Positions 53,307 to 61,865 of a stretch of DNA of 64,000 bases are shown piece after piece. This stretch comes from Acidovorax soli (GTDB taxonomy: Bacteria; Pseudomonadota; Gammaproteobacteria; Burkholderiales; Burkholderiaceae_C), in NCBI RefSeq assembly GCF_014207955.1, contig NZ_JACHLK010000007.1, positions 310,001 to 374,000 of the forward strand. The letters are read 5' to 3'. The notes below the pieces were generated by a model, which was given only the letters and a program-made list of their open reading frames with translations, had not been told where the DNA came from and searched no databases. The translations under genes were made by a program, and so were the position numbers. Every line of letters begins with the position of its first letter. Within the stretch, counting starts at the first letter, position 1.

Positions 53307-53708
53307 TCAGGGGGCGGGCGGGGCCTGCAGTGCTGCGGCGCAGCGTGCGAGCAGGGCATCGAAGGCATCGAAGTCGAGCGGCTTGCCCAGGATGTAGTCG
53401 AAGGCGCCCATCTGGCCGCCCGCCGTCCTGGCGTTGCCCGAGGCCATGCCCGTGATGGCAATCGCAAAGCAGCGGCCATCGCCGTGGCCGGCCACACTCG
53501 CACGCAGCAGGGGCACGAGGTCCGAGCCGGCCATGTCGGGCAGGTTCTGGTCGACGAGGAAGATCTGCGCAGGCTTTTCGTGAGCCAACTCCAGCGCACG
53601 GGCCGCGGTGGCGGCCGTGCGCACGGCATGGCCTTCCATGGACAGCAGTTCTTCCAGGAGTTCGGTGGCATCCCGGTTGTCGTCGATGACAAGGATCTCT
53701 AGCGGCAT
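53307..53708 (-). CDS. Single-domain response regulator of the phytochrome operon
   Basis: This 133-residue CheY-like receiver has an acidic pair at Asp9-Asp10 (LVIDDNRDA), phospho-acceptor Asp53 (IFLVDQNLPDMAG), Thr86 (AIAITGM) and Lys109 (ILGKPLDF). All key residues are kept, unlike the pseudo-receiver at 35068. There is no output domain, so it signals by protein contact or relay. It starts five bases after the bphP stop and is the likely direct target of BphP. Confidence 0.9.
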   Translation of the reverse strand: MPLEILVIDDNRDATELLEELLSMEGHAVRTAATAARALELAHEKPAQIFLVDQNLPDMAGSDLVPLLRASVAGHGDGRCFAIAITGMASGNARTAGGQMGAFDYILGKPLDFDAFDALLARCAAALQAPPAP

Positions 53709-53713
53709 GGTGG

Positions 53714-55942
53714 TCAGGAGGGTGGATGGTCGGCGGCGCCGGGCGGGCGCAGGGGCAGGTGCACCGTGAACACCACGTGCGGCGCTTCGTGGGCGTAGCC
53801 GATGCGACCGCCGTGGCCCTGCACGATCTGGTGCGCGATGTACAGGCCCAGCCCCAGCCCGGAGCGGTTGCGCGCCTTGCCCACGGACGAGGACTTGAAC
53901 GGGGTGAACAGGTCGGCCGCCACCTCGGGCGCGATGGCCGGTGCCACATTGCGCACCTGGACCACGGGCCCGGCCTCGGAGCCCTGGGCGTGCACTTCGA
54001 CCGGGTGGCCGGCATCGCCATGGTGGCGGGCATTGCTGATGAGGTTGGCAAACACCTGGGCGATGCGATCGGGGTCGGCCTCGGTGCGCAGGCTGTCGGG
54101 CAGGTGCGCCACCAGCTGCAGGCCCGGGTGGGCCGTGCGTGCCTCGTCCATCAGGTCGGTCAGCAATTGCACCAGGTCGATGCTGGCGGGCCGCAGGTCC
54201 AGGCCCAGGCGGCTTTGCAGCCGCGACATGTCCATCACCTGGCTCACCAGTCGCTGCATGCGGCTGCTGCTGGACTGGATGCGCTGGCCCAGCCGGCCGG
54301 TGTGGGCATCGGTGCCATTGTTCTTTTCGAGCACCCGCGCCGCCATGCTGATGGAGTGCAGCGGGTCGCGCAGGTCGTGGCCCAGCACGGCCATCAGGTG
54401 GGCGCGAGCGTTGTTCAGTTCGGCATGGCGGGCACTCTGGGCGCGCACCAGTTCCGCGAGCAGCTGGCGGGCGATCTCCAGGTCATCGCCGGCCCATTGC
54501 TCGGCGGTGGAGCGCACGATCTCCTTCCACAGATCGAACGAGCCGCGCGGCGTGAGGCGCGGGCCCAGCGGGCCTGGGCGCACCTCCTTCTCGGGCTTGC
54601 CGCCCCAGTGGATGGTTTCGATCTGTTCCTTGCGCAAAAACACCAGCCAGCTGCCCCGGTGCATGTCCAGTGGCAGGGCGAGCACGCCGCACCAGGGCGA
54701 CAGCCGCACGCCGACTTCGGGCGCTTCCAGCGGCAGGGCGTGGGTGGCGTACAGGGGGCTGCCGGCGTGCGTGGCGTCCAGCCACTGCAGCAGCGCCCGG
54801 GCAGCGGGGTCACCGATCTCCCCCTGGGTGCACAGCTTGCTGTGCTCGGAGACGATGAGGGCGTCGGCGTGCATCGACTGCATGAGGGCGCCGGCATGGG
54901 AGCACAGGGCGCTGAACTCGTCGTCGGAATGCAGCACGCTTTCCATCACGCGCGTGCGCAGCTCGGCCACCTGCTGCTGGCGTTCGGCCTGCTTGCGCGC
55001 CAGGGCCGCCTGGATGTTGGCGCCCAGCATCTGCGCCATCACGTCGCAGGCCATGCGCACGCTGTAGGGCACCTGGCGCGGCCCCATGTGGTGGCAGGCG
55101 AGCAGCCCCCACAGCCGGTTGTTGATGACGATGGAGATGCTCATGGACGCGCCCACGCCCATGTTGTTCAGGTACTCGATGTGGATGGGCGAGACGCTGC
55201 GCAGGATGGCGGCGCTCAGGTCGAGCGCCGCACCACCGGCAGACGCCAGGGGGACCGGCGTGGCCTGGACGTCGGCGATCAGGCGCAGGGTGTTGGCCAC
55301 GTACAGCGCGCGCGCCTGGGCCGGAATGTCGCTGGCCGGGTAGCGCCGGCCCAGGTAGGGGTCGAGAAAATCCGCGCACGACTCGGCCACCACGTCGCCG
55401 CTGCTGTCCGGCCGGAAGCGGTAGGCCATCACCCGGTCGAAGCCGGTGAGTGCGCGCACCTCCTGTGTGGCCAGCTGCAGCAGGTCGTCGATGGAGGCGC
55501 GCGGGCGGCGCAGCTTCTCCATGGCGCGGTGGGCCTGCACGGCAAAGCCCGTGAGTTCATCGCTCGATGCCTGGCGCGCCTCGAACTCGATCACCAGCAG
55601 TTCGTGCGACTGGTGCAGCACCACGTCGAAGCGGTGGCCTGCAGCCTCCAGTTCGGTGGGCATGGGCAGGTCGGCCGCAGCGCCCAGTGCGGCCAGGCCT
55701 TCGTCGAGCAGCTCGCCCAGGGCCGGGTGCTGAGCGACCAGGGCGCTGCTGCGCAGCCGTTCGCCCGGCTGCACGGCATGCCCCAGCAAAGCCTGGGCAT
55801 TGCGGCTGGCGTGGCGCACCAGGCCGCTCCCGTCCACGGCCACGAGCACGCCATGGGACTGGATGGAGCCTGGAATGTGGATGGGTTCGCGGTCGCAGTT
55901 TTCCAGCGTGGCTGGCTGCACGGGGCCCGCGCCGGAGTTCAT
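53714..55942 (-). CDS. bphP: Bacteriophytochrome histidine kinase
   Basis: This 742-residue red/far-red light sensor kinase has these domains: PAS (about 10-120) with the biliverdin-attaching Cys16 (TLENCDREPIHIPGSIQ); GAF (140-315) with RRYPASDIPAQARALY including the chromophore-pocket Asp205, and HIEYLNNMGV; PHY (325-500) with the tongue motif PRGSF (465-469); HisKA with phospho-His522 (VLGHDLRDPLHS); and an ATPase domain with N-box FANLISNARHH and lid GLGLGLYIAHQIV. All features of an active photoreceptor kinase are intact. The ATG overlaps the heme oxygenase stop, so the chromophore supply is coupled to the apoprotein. Confidence 0.96.
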   Translation of the reverse strand: MNSGAGPVQPATLENCDREPIHIPGSIQSHGVLVAVDGSGLVRHASRNAQALLGHAVQPGERLRSSALVAQHPALGELLDEGLAALGAAADLPMPTELEAAGHRFDVVLHQSHELLVIEFEARQASSDELTGFAVQAHRAMEKLRRPRASIDDLLQLATQEVRALTGFDRVMAYRFRPDSSGDVVAESCADFLDPYLGRRYPASDIPAQARALYVANTLRLIADVQATPVPLASAGGAALDLSAAILRSVSPIHIEYLNNMGVGASMSISIVINNRLWGLLACHHMGPRQVPYSVRMACDVMAQMLGANIQAALARKQAERQQQVAELRTRVMESVLHSDDEFSALCSHAGALMQSMHADALIVSEHSKLCTQGEIGDPAARALLQWLDATHAGSPLYATHALPLEAPEVGVRLSPWCGVLALPLDMHRGSWLVFLRKEQIETIHWGGKPEKEVRPGPLGPRLTPRGSFDLWKEIVRSTAEQWAGDDLEIARQLLAELVRAQSARHAELNNARAHLMAVLGHDLRDPLHSISMAARVLEKNNGTDAHTGRLGQRIQSSSSRMQRLVSQVMDMSRLQSRLGLDLRPASIDLVQLLTDLMDEARTAHPGLQLVAHLPDSLRTEADPDRIAQVFANLISNARHHGDAGHPVEVHAQGSEAGPVVQVRNVAPAIAPEVAADLFTPFKSSSVGKARNRSGLGLGLYIAHQIVQGHGGRIGYAHEAPHVVFTVHLPLRPPGAADHPPS

Positions 55943-56610
55943 GCCGGAGTTCCTTCAAGCGCTTCGGCATGCGCCTGCAGGCCCTGGAAGGCCGCCCGTG
56001 CGCCGTCGCAGGCGGCCGCAACGGCGGCGGCCGAAGCCAGGTGGGTGCGCAGCAGCGCCATGAAGGTCTTCCAGCGCGCCCCGGTGCCGGTGCCATCGCC
56101 CTGCAGGTAGCGCAGCGGGTGCGGGGCCAGGTGCGGTGCAAGCCTGCGGTAGAGCACCTGCCCGCCCAGTTGCGAGCCTTCCACCACATAGGCCATGCCC
56201 CAGTGCACAGCGTCCGCCTGGTTCGGGTGGCGGGCCAGTGCCTGGTCCATGCATTGCAGGGTGGCTGTGCTGGGGTAGGGCCAGGGCTGAGCGCGGGCCT
56301 GCTCCAGGTCCTGCCGCAGGGCCACGAGCCGTTCGGGGGGCGCAAAGAAAAAGCCCGTCTCCCGGGTCTGCAGGTGCAGCAGCAGGGGCCACAGCGCCTG
56401 CAGCCAGGCCGCGACCATGTGCGTGTGCGCGGCGTAGTCGGCCAGGGTGGCACCCTCGCGGCCAATGGGCAGGCTGGCGTCGAGCCGGGCATGCTGCCCG
56501 GCGGTGGCCTGGCGCAAGGCCTGCAGCGCATCGGTCGTGGCGGGCAGGGAGGGCGTGGGGGCGTGGGCGTTGTGCGGCAAGGTGCGGAAACCGGTGGAGG
56601 GAACGCGCAC
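55939..56610 (-). CDS. bphO: Biliverdin-producing heme oxygenase
   Basis: The enzyme opens heme to biliverdin IXalpha, the chromophore of BphP, releasing CO and iron. Proximal His40 lies in ATAGQHARLDASLPI, and the distal-helix signature VVEGSQLGGQVLYRRL spans about 143-158. No in-frame ATG exists near the conserved start. I propose GTG at 56610 (223 residues); TTG at 56580 is an alternative, and the only in-frame ATG (56739) would add a long unconserved lead. None has a clear ribosome site. It is the first gene of bphO-bphP-regulator-phosphotransfer. Confidence 0.88.
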   Translation of the reverse strand: MRVPSTGFRTLPHNAHAPTPSLPATTDALQALRQATAGQHARLDASLPIGREGATLADYAAHTHMVAAWLQALWPLLLHLQTRETGFFFAPPERLVALRQDLEQARAQPWPYPSTATLQCMDQALARHPNQADAVHWGMAYVVEGSQLGGQVLYRRLAPHLAPHPLRYLQGDGTGTGARWKTFMALLRTHLASAAAVAAACDGARAAFQGLQAHAEALEGTPA

Positions 56611-56636
56611 CGCGCCCCGGGGCACTGTGCGTTGCC

Positions 56637-56642
56637 ATTCTA
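56637..56642 (-). promoter_or_regulatory. -10-like TAGAAT before bphO
   Basis: On the minus strand TAGAAT (5 of 6) lies 26 bases before the GTG at 56610. No good -35 is visible in the GC-rich sequence upstream. An overlapping ATG (56638) opens another frame and is not the oxygenase. Confidence 0.35.
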
Positions 56643-56748
56643 GAACCGGATTGGCCCGCGGCGGGCCCGCGCAGGCAGGGGTTTGCACCGTGCGCGGCCC
56701 CGCACTACGACAATGCGCGGTGCGGCTACACGGCCGCAAGGTCCTGTC

Positions 56749-58095
56749 CTACGCGGTGCCCAGGGGGCCGTCCAGGGCGAGTGCTGCATACACGCTCCGC
56801 AGCTGCCGCGCCAGGCGCTTGGACTCGGGTTGGGCGTTGGCCTGCGGTTGCAGCAGGTTCTGCAGCGGGGTCCACTGGCCGCTTCGGGCCAGTGCGTCAA
56901 GGTAGATCTGGTGGAACAGGTCGCGCTGCGCATGGCTGCCGCCCACGGCCACCAGTTGCGGCAGCGCCAGGCCCAGCTGCTGCACGGCGGCGGCCCAGTC
57001 GCCCGTGGCATGCGCGAGCAGGCCGTGGGCGGCGGGCACGCAGACCTGCTGCCATACGGTGCGCTCGTGCGCTTCGGTGCGGCTGGCGGCGTGGGCCCCG
57101 ATGTGCTGCAGCAGGGTGCGTGCTTCGGCCATGCGGCCGGCACGGGCCAGGCCGTAGAGGTACTGCAGGTCCAGGAAGGGCAGCACCTGGTCCGACAGGC
57201 GCTGCGCCAGGTGGCCGGACACGTCAGCCCAGCGTGCGGCGCCCACGTCCACCCCGGCCAGTTCCAGCCGTGCGAGCAGCGAGACGGCGTTGATCTGATC
57301 CTGCGTGTATTCCTTGACCACGCCCCAGACCTGCTGGTCGTACAGCGCCAGCACCTCGGCATGGCGGTCCTGTTCCAGCAGAAACAGGGCCTGGTGCCAC
57401 CAGTTGTGGGTGACCATGAAGGAGTTCAGCCCCGTCCAGGTATCGCTGACGCCGGCCATGAAGTCCGTGCCCTCGGCAATGCGGCCCTGGGTCAGCATCA
57501 CGTGGGCCAGGGCATGGTGGGCCCAGGGCTCCTTGCGGCACAGGGCTACCGCATGCCGGGCCGAGGCCTCGGCGCGGTCGAGCAGGTGGCATTGCTCCCA
57601 GCCAAAGGCCAGCATGCCGTGCAGGTACGGCACTTCGGCCGCTGCGGGCAGCGCAGCCAGGGCGATGCGCAGCATGCCCGGCGAATCGCCGCGGTTGAAC
57701 AAATGGTACTGGCCGAGCTTGAGCGAAGCCAGGTCGCGTGGGTGCAGGCGGGCCTGCTCTTCATGCAGGGCAATGGCGCGCGGCAGGTCGCCCGCCACCC
57801 AGGCGGCCACGGCGGCGACAAAGCGCCGCTCGCGCTCCGTGGCCCGGCCGGCCGCGGCCTGCGCGCGCTGCAGGTAAGGCCGTGCATTGCGCGGCGCATC
57901 GGCCGATTCGGCAAACATGTGGAGCGCCGCGCAGCAAGCCTGCACGATGGCGCTTTCGTCCTGTTCGGCGGCGAGCACGTTCACGGCGCGCGCCTCGCAG
58001 GCGATGAAGCCCTCGACGAAATCGTTCAAGGCGGCCAGGCTGCCCGGCTCGTGCAGGGTGACGGGGTTGCCCAGGCTGTCGGTGGCGGTGTGCAT
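56749..58095 (-). CDS. TPR-repeat protein (TTC38-like)
   Basis: This 448-residue soluble protein is almost entirely helical. TPR-like pairs run from about residue 60 to 430; AIALHEEQARLHPRDLASLKLGQYHLFNRGD and VSDTWTGLNSFMVTHNWWHQALFLLEQDRH (quoted as segments of the conserved core, key residues His, Trp, Trp, His) recall the TTC38 family. The function is unknown, probably protein interaction. I place the start at MHTATDSLGN (58095), with CACAAT six bases before it and no ribosome site; an upstream in-frame ATG at 58272 overlaps the next gene and is rejected. Confidence 0.8.
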   Translation of the reverse strand: MHTATDSLGNPVTLHEPGSLAALNDFVEGFIACEARAVNVLAAEQDESAIVQACCAALHMFAESADAPRNARPYLQRAQAAAGRATERERRFVAAVAAWVAGDLPRAIALHEEQARLHPRDLASLKLGQYHLFNRGDSPGMLRIALAALPAAAEVPYLHGMLAFGWEQCHLLDRAEASARHAVALCRKEPWAHHALAHVMLTQGRIAEGTDFMAGVSDTWTGLNSFMVTHNWWHQALFLLEQDRHAEVLALYDQQVWGVVKEYTQDQINAVSLLARLELAGVDVGAARWADVSGHLAQRLSDQVLPFLDLQYLYGLARAGRMAEARTLLQHIGAHAASRTEAHERTVWQQVCVPAAHGLLAHATGDWAAAVQQLGLALPQLVAVGGSHAQRDLFHQIYLDALARSGQWTPLQNLLQPQANAQPESKRLARQLRSVYAALALDGPLGTA

Positions 58096-58101
58096 CAGTG
58101 C

Positions 58102-58107
58102 ATTGTG
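58102..58107 (-). promoter_or_regulatory. -10-like CACAAT six bases before the TPR gene
   Basis: On the minus strand CACAAT-GCACTG-ATG, with no Shine-Dalgarno sequence. This is the same arrangement as at 1997-2002 and 42251-42256. Confidence 0.3.
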
Positions 58108-58139
58108 CGGTGGACGGCAGGCATGCGCCTTGCGCTGGC

Positions 58140-58748
58140 TCAGCTGCCGTTGACGAGGGCCTGGTAGGCCGTGCGCGTGGCGGGCGATACCGAGGCCACG
58201 AGCTGCTCGTGCGGCGTCTTGTGGCGCGCCAGCATGCGCGCCGTGGCGATGGTCTTGGACTTGCAGAACCAATGGCAGCTGTGCTGCATGAGCAAGAGCT
58301 CGGCCGTCATCACGAAGGCCTTGTCCTTGGGTGTGCGGTGCTCACTGTTCTCCGCCACGCTGGCGATACCGCGCGCGTGGATGGCCAGCGCACGGCGCAT
58401 GTCGAAGGTGGCGGCGGGCAGGATGGCCTGCGCGAACGGGATGGCCAGCGCCAGCCGGCTCACGCGGGCCTGCACTTCGTCGACCTTGGAGAAGTCGGCC
58501 GCGAAGCGCGTGAACTGCTCGGCCAGCTGCGATTCGGTCGTCTCCAGCAGCGACCAGATCTGGCCGCGCCGCTCGTCGGTGCTTTCGCCCAGTGCGCGCA
58601 GGTAGCCCTCGGTCAGCGCCTCCATGAGCTTTTCGATCTGGTAGTTGGCCAGGTGTGCGCCGAGCAGCGCAATGCGCTTGCGCTGCTCCTTGGCATTGAG
58701 CATGTAGACGCCGCTGGCGATCAGGATCGACAGGATCAGGACGTCCAT
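58140..58748 (-). CDS. Hypothetical protein with N-terminal membrane anchor
   Basis: The product has 202 residues. MDVLILSILIASGVYML is a single hydrophobic helix, followed by a charged helical body (KEQRKRIALLGAHLANYQIEKLMEAL; ETTESQLAEQFTRFAADFSKVDEVQARVS) that may form a coiled coil. Cys-His-Trp-Phe-Cys (HSCHWFCKSK) near residue 155 is a small Cys/His cluster. I do not recognise a family. The start lies three bases after the amidase stop, so both are in one transcript. Confidence 0.65.
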   Translation of the reverse strand: MDVLILSILIASGVYMLNAKEQRKRIALLGAHLANYQIEKLMEALTEGYLRALGESTDERRGQIWSLLETTESQLAEQFTRFAADFSKVDEVQARVSRLALAIPFAQAILPAATFDMRRALAIHARGIASVAENSEHRTPKDKAFVMTAELLLMQHSCHWFCKSKTIATARMLARHKTPHEQLVASVSPATRTAYQALVNGS

Positions 58749-58751
58749 GGA

Positions 58752-60155
58752 TCAGGCCTTGGGCGGCTGGGGCCAGGGGCGCTGGGTGCCGCGCACCAGC
58801 TCGAAGGCGCGCGAGACCTGCAGCACGCCCAGGTCGTCAAAGCGCGCACCGGCGATCTGCAGGCCAATGGGCAGGCCGGCCTGTGTGTAGCCGCAGTTGA
58901 CCGAGGCGGCGGGCTGCTCGGACATGTTGAACGGCACGGTGAAGCCGATGTGCTCCAGCGGGCGCAGCGGGTCGTTGGTGGGCGAGGGCAGCTCGGCCTG
59001 GAAGGCGACGTTGGGCGCCACGGGCGAGATCACGTAGTCAAACGCATTGCAGGCCTTGACCGCGGCCACGCGCGTGAGGTGGAACTGCTGGCTGGCGTTG
59101 AACACCGCCTGGCCCGACATGCCTTCGGCACTGTCGGCCCAGGCGCGGATGTAGGGCAGCACCTTCTCGCGCTTGGCGGGGGCCAGGGCCTGCATGTCGG
59201 TGAAGGAGCGCATGCGCCAGAAGTGGTCCATGCCGTCGAGCATGGCCTGCGTCATGAACGGGCGCATCGGCACGATGGTGGCGCCGGCGGCCTCCATCAG
59301 GTGCGCGGCGTTCTCCACGGCGGCACGCACTTCGGGGTCCACGGGCAGGCCGCAGCCGGCGTCCAGCAGCAGGCCGATGCGCAGGCCGCGCAGGCGTTCG
59401 GTGCCCTGGTCGAACCGGTCCCAGGCGATGTCCTGGGCCGGCAGGCCCATGCTGTCGCGCGCGTCGGGGCGGCTCAAGACCTGCATCATGAGCGCGGCAT
59501 CGGCCACAGTGCGGGTCATGGGGCCGGCGGCGCGGCCGGTGTAGGGCGGGTCGATCGGGATGCGGCCCAGGCTGGGCTTCAAGCTGAAGATGCCGCACCA
59601 ACTGGCCGGCAGGCGCAGCGAGCCGCCGATGTCGGTGCCGATGTGCAGCGGGCCGTAGCCGGCCGCCGCGGCCGCGCCACCGCCGGCACTGGAGCCGCCC
59701 GGGCCCTTGCTGGTGTCCCAGGGGTTGCGCGCAAGGGGGTGGAAGCTCGACAGCCCGGAGGAGAGCATGCCGTAGTCGGGCATGGTGGTCTTGGACACGA
59801 CCACGGCACCGGCCTCGCGCATGCGCGCGGCGGGCGGCGCATCGGCGGCGGCGGGCACCAGGTCCACGGCGGCCGTACCGGCTGGCAATGGATCCCCCTC
59901 GGTGGCGATGTTTTCCTTGATGGTGGCCGGCACGCCGTCGAGCAGGCCCAGGGGCTCACCCCGGGCCCAGCGGGCCTCGGAGGCGCGCGCCTGTTCCAGC
60001 GCCCGCTCGGGGCGCAGCAGGTAGGTGGCCTGGATGTGGGGTTCCCAGGCTGCGATGTGGTTCAGCACGGCCTGCGTGACCTCGACGGGAGAAAGCGTGC
60101 GCTGGCGGTAGGCCGCGGTCAGTGCGTGGGCGGGCAGGTCGTGCAGGTCACTCAT
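58752..60155 (-). CDS. Amidase (amidase-signature family)
   Basis: This 467-residue serine amidohydrolase has the Ser-cisSer-Lys triad: Lys in GVPATIKENIATEG, and the two Ser in the glycine/serine-rich motif KGPGGSSAGGGAAAAAGYGP, followed by HIGTDIGGSLRLPASWCGI. It hydrolyses an amide to acid plus ammonia or amine. It may also act on peptides or aryl acylamides. It is encoded directly downstream of a dipeptide-type ABC binding protein, so the imported solute may be its substrate. The start at 60155 follows a terminator hairpin that would reduce readthrough from that gene. Confidence 0.9.
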   Translation of the reverse strand: MSDLHDLPAHALTAAYRQRTLSPVEVTQAVLNHIAAWEPHIQATYLLRPERALEQARASEARWARGEPLGLLDGVPATIKENIATEGDPLPAGTAAVDLVPAAADAPPAARMREAGAVVVSKTTMPDYGMLSSGLSSFHPLARNPWDTSKGPGGSSAGGGAAAAAGYGPLHIGTDIGGSLRLPASWCGIFSLKPSLGRIPIDPPYTGRAAGPMTRTVADAALMMQVLSRPDARDSMGLPAQDIAWDRFDQGTERLRGLRIGLLLDAGCGLPVDPEVRAAVENAAHLMEAAGATIVPMRPFMTQAMLDGMDHFWRMRSFTDMQALAPAKREKVLPYIRAWADSAEGMSGQAVFNASQQFHLTRVAAVKACNAFDYVISPVAPNVAFQAELPSPTNDPLRPLEHIGFTVPFNMSEQPAASVNCGYTQAGLPIGLQIAGARFDDLGVLQVSRAFELVRGTQRPWPQPPKA

Positions 60156-60185
60156 GGCAGGGGGCGAAGGGGCAGGGAGGATAGA

Positions 60186-60215
60186 GAAAAAGGCTGCCGT
60201 GCATGCACGGCAGCC
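60186..60215 (-). terminator. Rho-independent terminator between the binding-protein gene and the amidase gene
   Basis: A perfect 24-base palindrome (60192-60215: GGCTGCCGTG, CATG loop, CACGGCAGCC) is followed on the minus strand by TTTTTCTC. It should end transcripts of the binding-protein gene upstream, with partial readthrough to the amidase. Confidence 0.8.
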
Positions 60216-60278
60216 AGGGGGGAAGGACGAGGGCCGCTGCAGCAACGGGAGGCTGCGCAGCCCCTGCCGCCGGCGTCG

Positions 60279-61769
60279 TCAGGCCCAGGACAGGGCCGAG
60301 ATGTCGTTCACGAACACGGGCATGTCTTTCCACAGGCCCTTGAGGTTCTTGTTGGCCACCGTGATCCACTGGTTCTGGTACAGGAAGGCATGCACCGCAT
60401 CCTGCGCGATCAGGCGCTGGGCGTCGCCCAGCAGGCGCGAGCGGTCGGCGGGGCGGGCAGCGTTCTTGATCTGGTTGAAGATTTCGTTGAACTTGGGCGA
60501 GTTGTAGCCCCAGTAGTAGTCGGGCTTGGCGAAGTTGCCCAGGTCGAACGGCTCCACGTGCGAGATGATGGTCAGGTCGTAGTTCTTGTTGCCGTAGGTG
60601 CCGCTGAGCCACTGGGCCCATTCCACGTTCTGCAGCTTGGCGGTGATGCCGATCTTGGCCAACTGGGCCGCGATCACTTCGCCGCCCTGGCGCGCGTAGG
60701 GCGTGGGCGGCAGGGTCACGGTCAGTTCCAGCGGCGTCTTCACGCCGGCCTCGGCCAGCAGCTTCTTGGCCTTTTCCACGTCGTAGGGGTTCACGCCCGT
60801 GGTGTCCACGTAGCCGAAGGCACCGGGCACATAGTGGCTGCCGATGGGCGCGCCATAGCCATCGGCCGCGCCTTCGATCACGGCCTTGCGGTCCACGGCG
60901 GCGGCGATGGCGCGGCGCACGCGCACATCGTCGAGCGGCTTCTTGGCGTTGTTGATGGCCAGGATGGTCTTGGCGCGCGAGCCGCTCACCACCACCTGGA
61001 AGCGCGGGTTGGACTTGAACTGCGCCACGCTGCGCGGCGTGACGCGCGGGAAGGCGTCCACATCACCGGCCAGCAGGGCGGCGACCTGGGCCGCCGGGTC
61101 GGAGATGAAGCGGAAGGTGGCGCGCTTGATCTTGATGGTGGCCGGGGCGCGGAAGCCGCTCCAGGCCGCCAGCACCACGGAGGAGCCCTTGTTCCATGCA
61201 TTGAGCTGGTAGGGGCCGGTGCCCACGGGCTTGGTGGCATTGCCTTCGGCGCTCTTGGGCTCCACGATGATGGACGTGGCCTGGCCCAGGATGAACAGCA
61301 GGTCGGGGTCGATGTCCTTGTTGAGCACCACCACGGTGTAGTCGTCCACCACCTGCGTGGTGAGGTTGGCGAAGGTGCGCTTGTCCTTGTTGGTGCTCTT
61401 CTCGCCGCCCGCGCGGTCGTAGGAGAACTTCACGGCGGCGGCATTGAAGGGCTCGCCGTTCTGGAAGGTCACGCCGCGGCGCAGCTTGAAGGTGTAGGTC
61501 TTGAGGTCGGGCGAGACTTCCCAGCTCTCGGCCAGCAGCGGCGAGACGCTGCCGTCGGCATTGATCTTGGTGAGCGTTTCGAAGATGTTGTACTGCACGA
61601 TCTCGGCGATGGCCGAGGCGGCGCCGGCCGTCGGGTCCAGGCCTGGTGGTTCCAGCGTCATGGCCAGTACCACGGCATCCTTGCGGCCCTGGGCGAGGGC
61701 GCCGAAGGGGGTGGCCAGGGGGACGGTGGCGATGGCGCCAGTGGCAAGAACGGTACGGCGGTTCAGCAT
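60279..61769 (-). CDS. Dipeptide/oligopeptide-type ABC transporter substrate-binding protein
   Basis: The product is a 496-residue SBP of family 5 (DppA/OppA). The leader MLNRRTVLATGAIATVPLATP...ALAQG contains a twin arginine, so export may be Tat- or Sec-dependent. Core motifs: LAESWEVSPDLKTYTFKLRRGVTFQNGEPF, KPVGTGPYQLNAW and RVRRAIAAAVDRKAV. GAGAG lies before the ATG at 61769; an upstream ATG (61832) is rejected. The ligand is unknown, perhaps an amide given the adjacent amidase. Confidence 0.9.
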   Translation of the reverse strand: MLNRRTVLATGAIATVPLATPFGALAQGRKDAVVLAMTLEPPGLDPTAGAASAIAEIVQYNIFETLTKINADGSVSPLLAESWEVSPDLKTYTFKLRRGVTFQNGEPFNAAAVKFSYDRAGGEKSTNKDKRTFANLTTQVVDDYTVVVLNKDIDPDLLFILGQATSIIVEPKSAEGNATKPVGTGPYQLNAWNKGSSVVLAAWSGFRAPATIKIKRATFRFISDPAAQVAALLAGDVDAFPRVTPRSVAQFKSNPRFQVVVSGSRAKTILAINNAKKPLDDVRVRRAIAAAVDRKAVIEGAADGYGAPIGSHYVPGAFGYVDTTGVNPYDVEKAKKLLAEAGVKTPLELTVTLPPTPYARQGGEVIAAQLAKIGITAKLQNVEWAQWLSGTYGNKNYDLTIISHVEPFDLGNFAKPDYYWGYNSPKFNEIFNQIKNAARPADRSRLLGDAQRLIAQDAVHAFLYQNQWITVANKNLKGLWKDMPVFVNDISALSWA

Positions 61770-61803
61770 GTTCGGACTCTCCAGACAAAAAACCAGACGA
61801 AAG

Positions 61804-61827
61804 CCCCGGTGCAAATTGTTACCGGGG
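61804..61827 (-). terminator. Weak stem-loop before the binding-protein gene
   Basis: CCCCGGT and ACCGGGG pair around a ten-base loop, followed after about ten bases by TTTTTT on the minus strand. It may reduce readthrough from the ATPase genes or protect the binding-protein mRNA. Confidence 0.35.
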
Positions 61828-61865
61828 AGCACGGAAGCTTTTTACACCATTGGGGACATGTATGG

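Noticed and set aside
53714..56110. Plus-strand open frame opposite bphP (794 codons)
   Set aside because: bphP has all photoreceptor and kinase motifs on the minus strand; the plus frame is compositional shadow.
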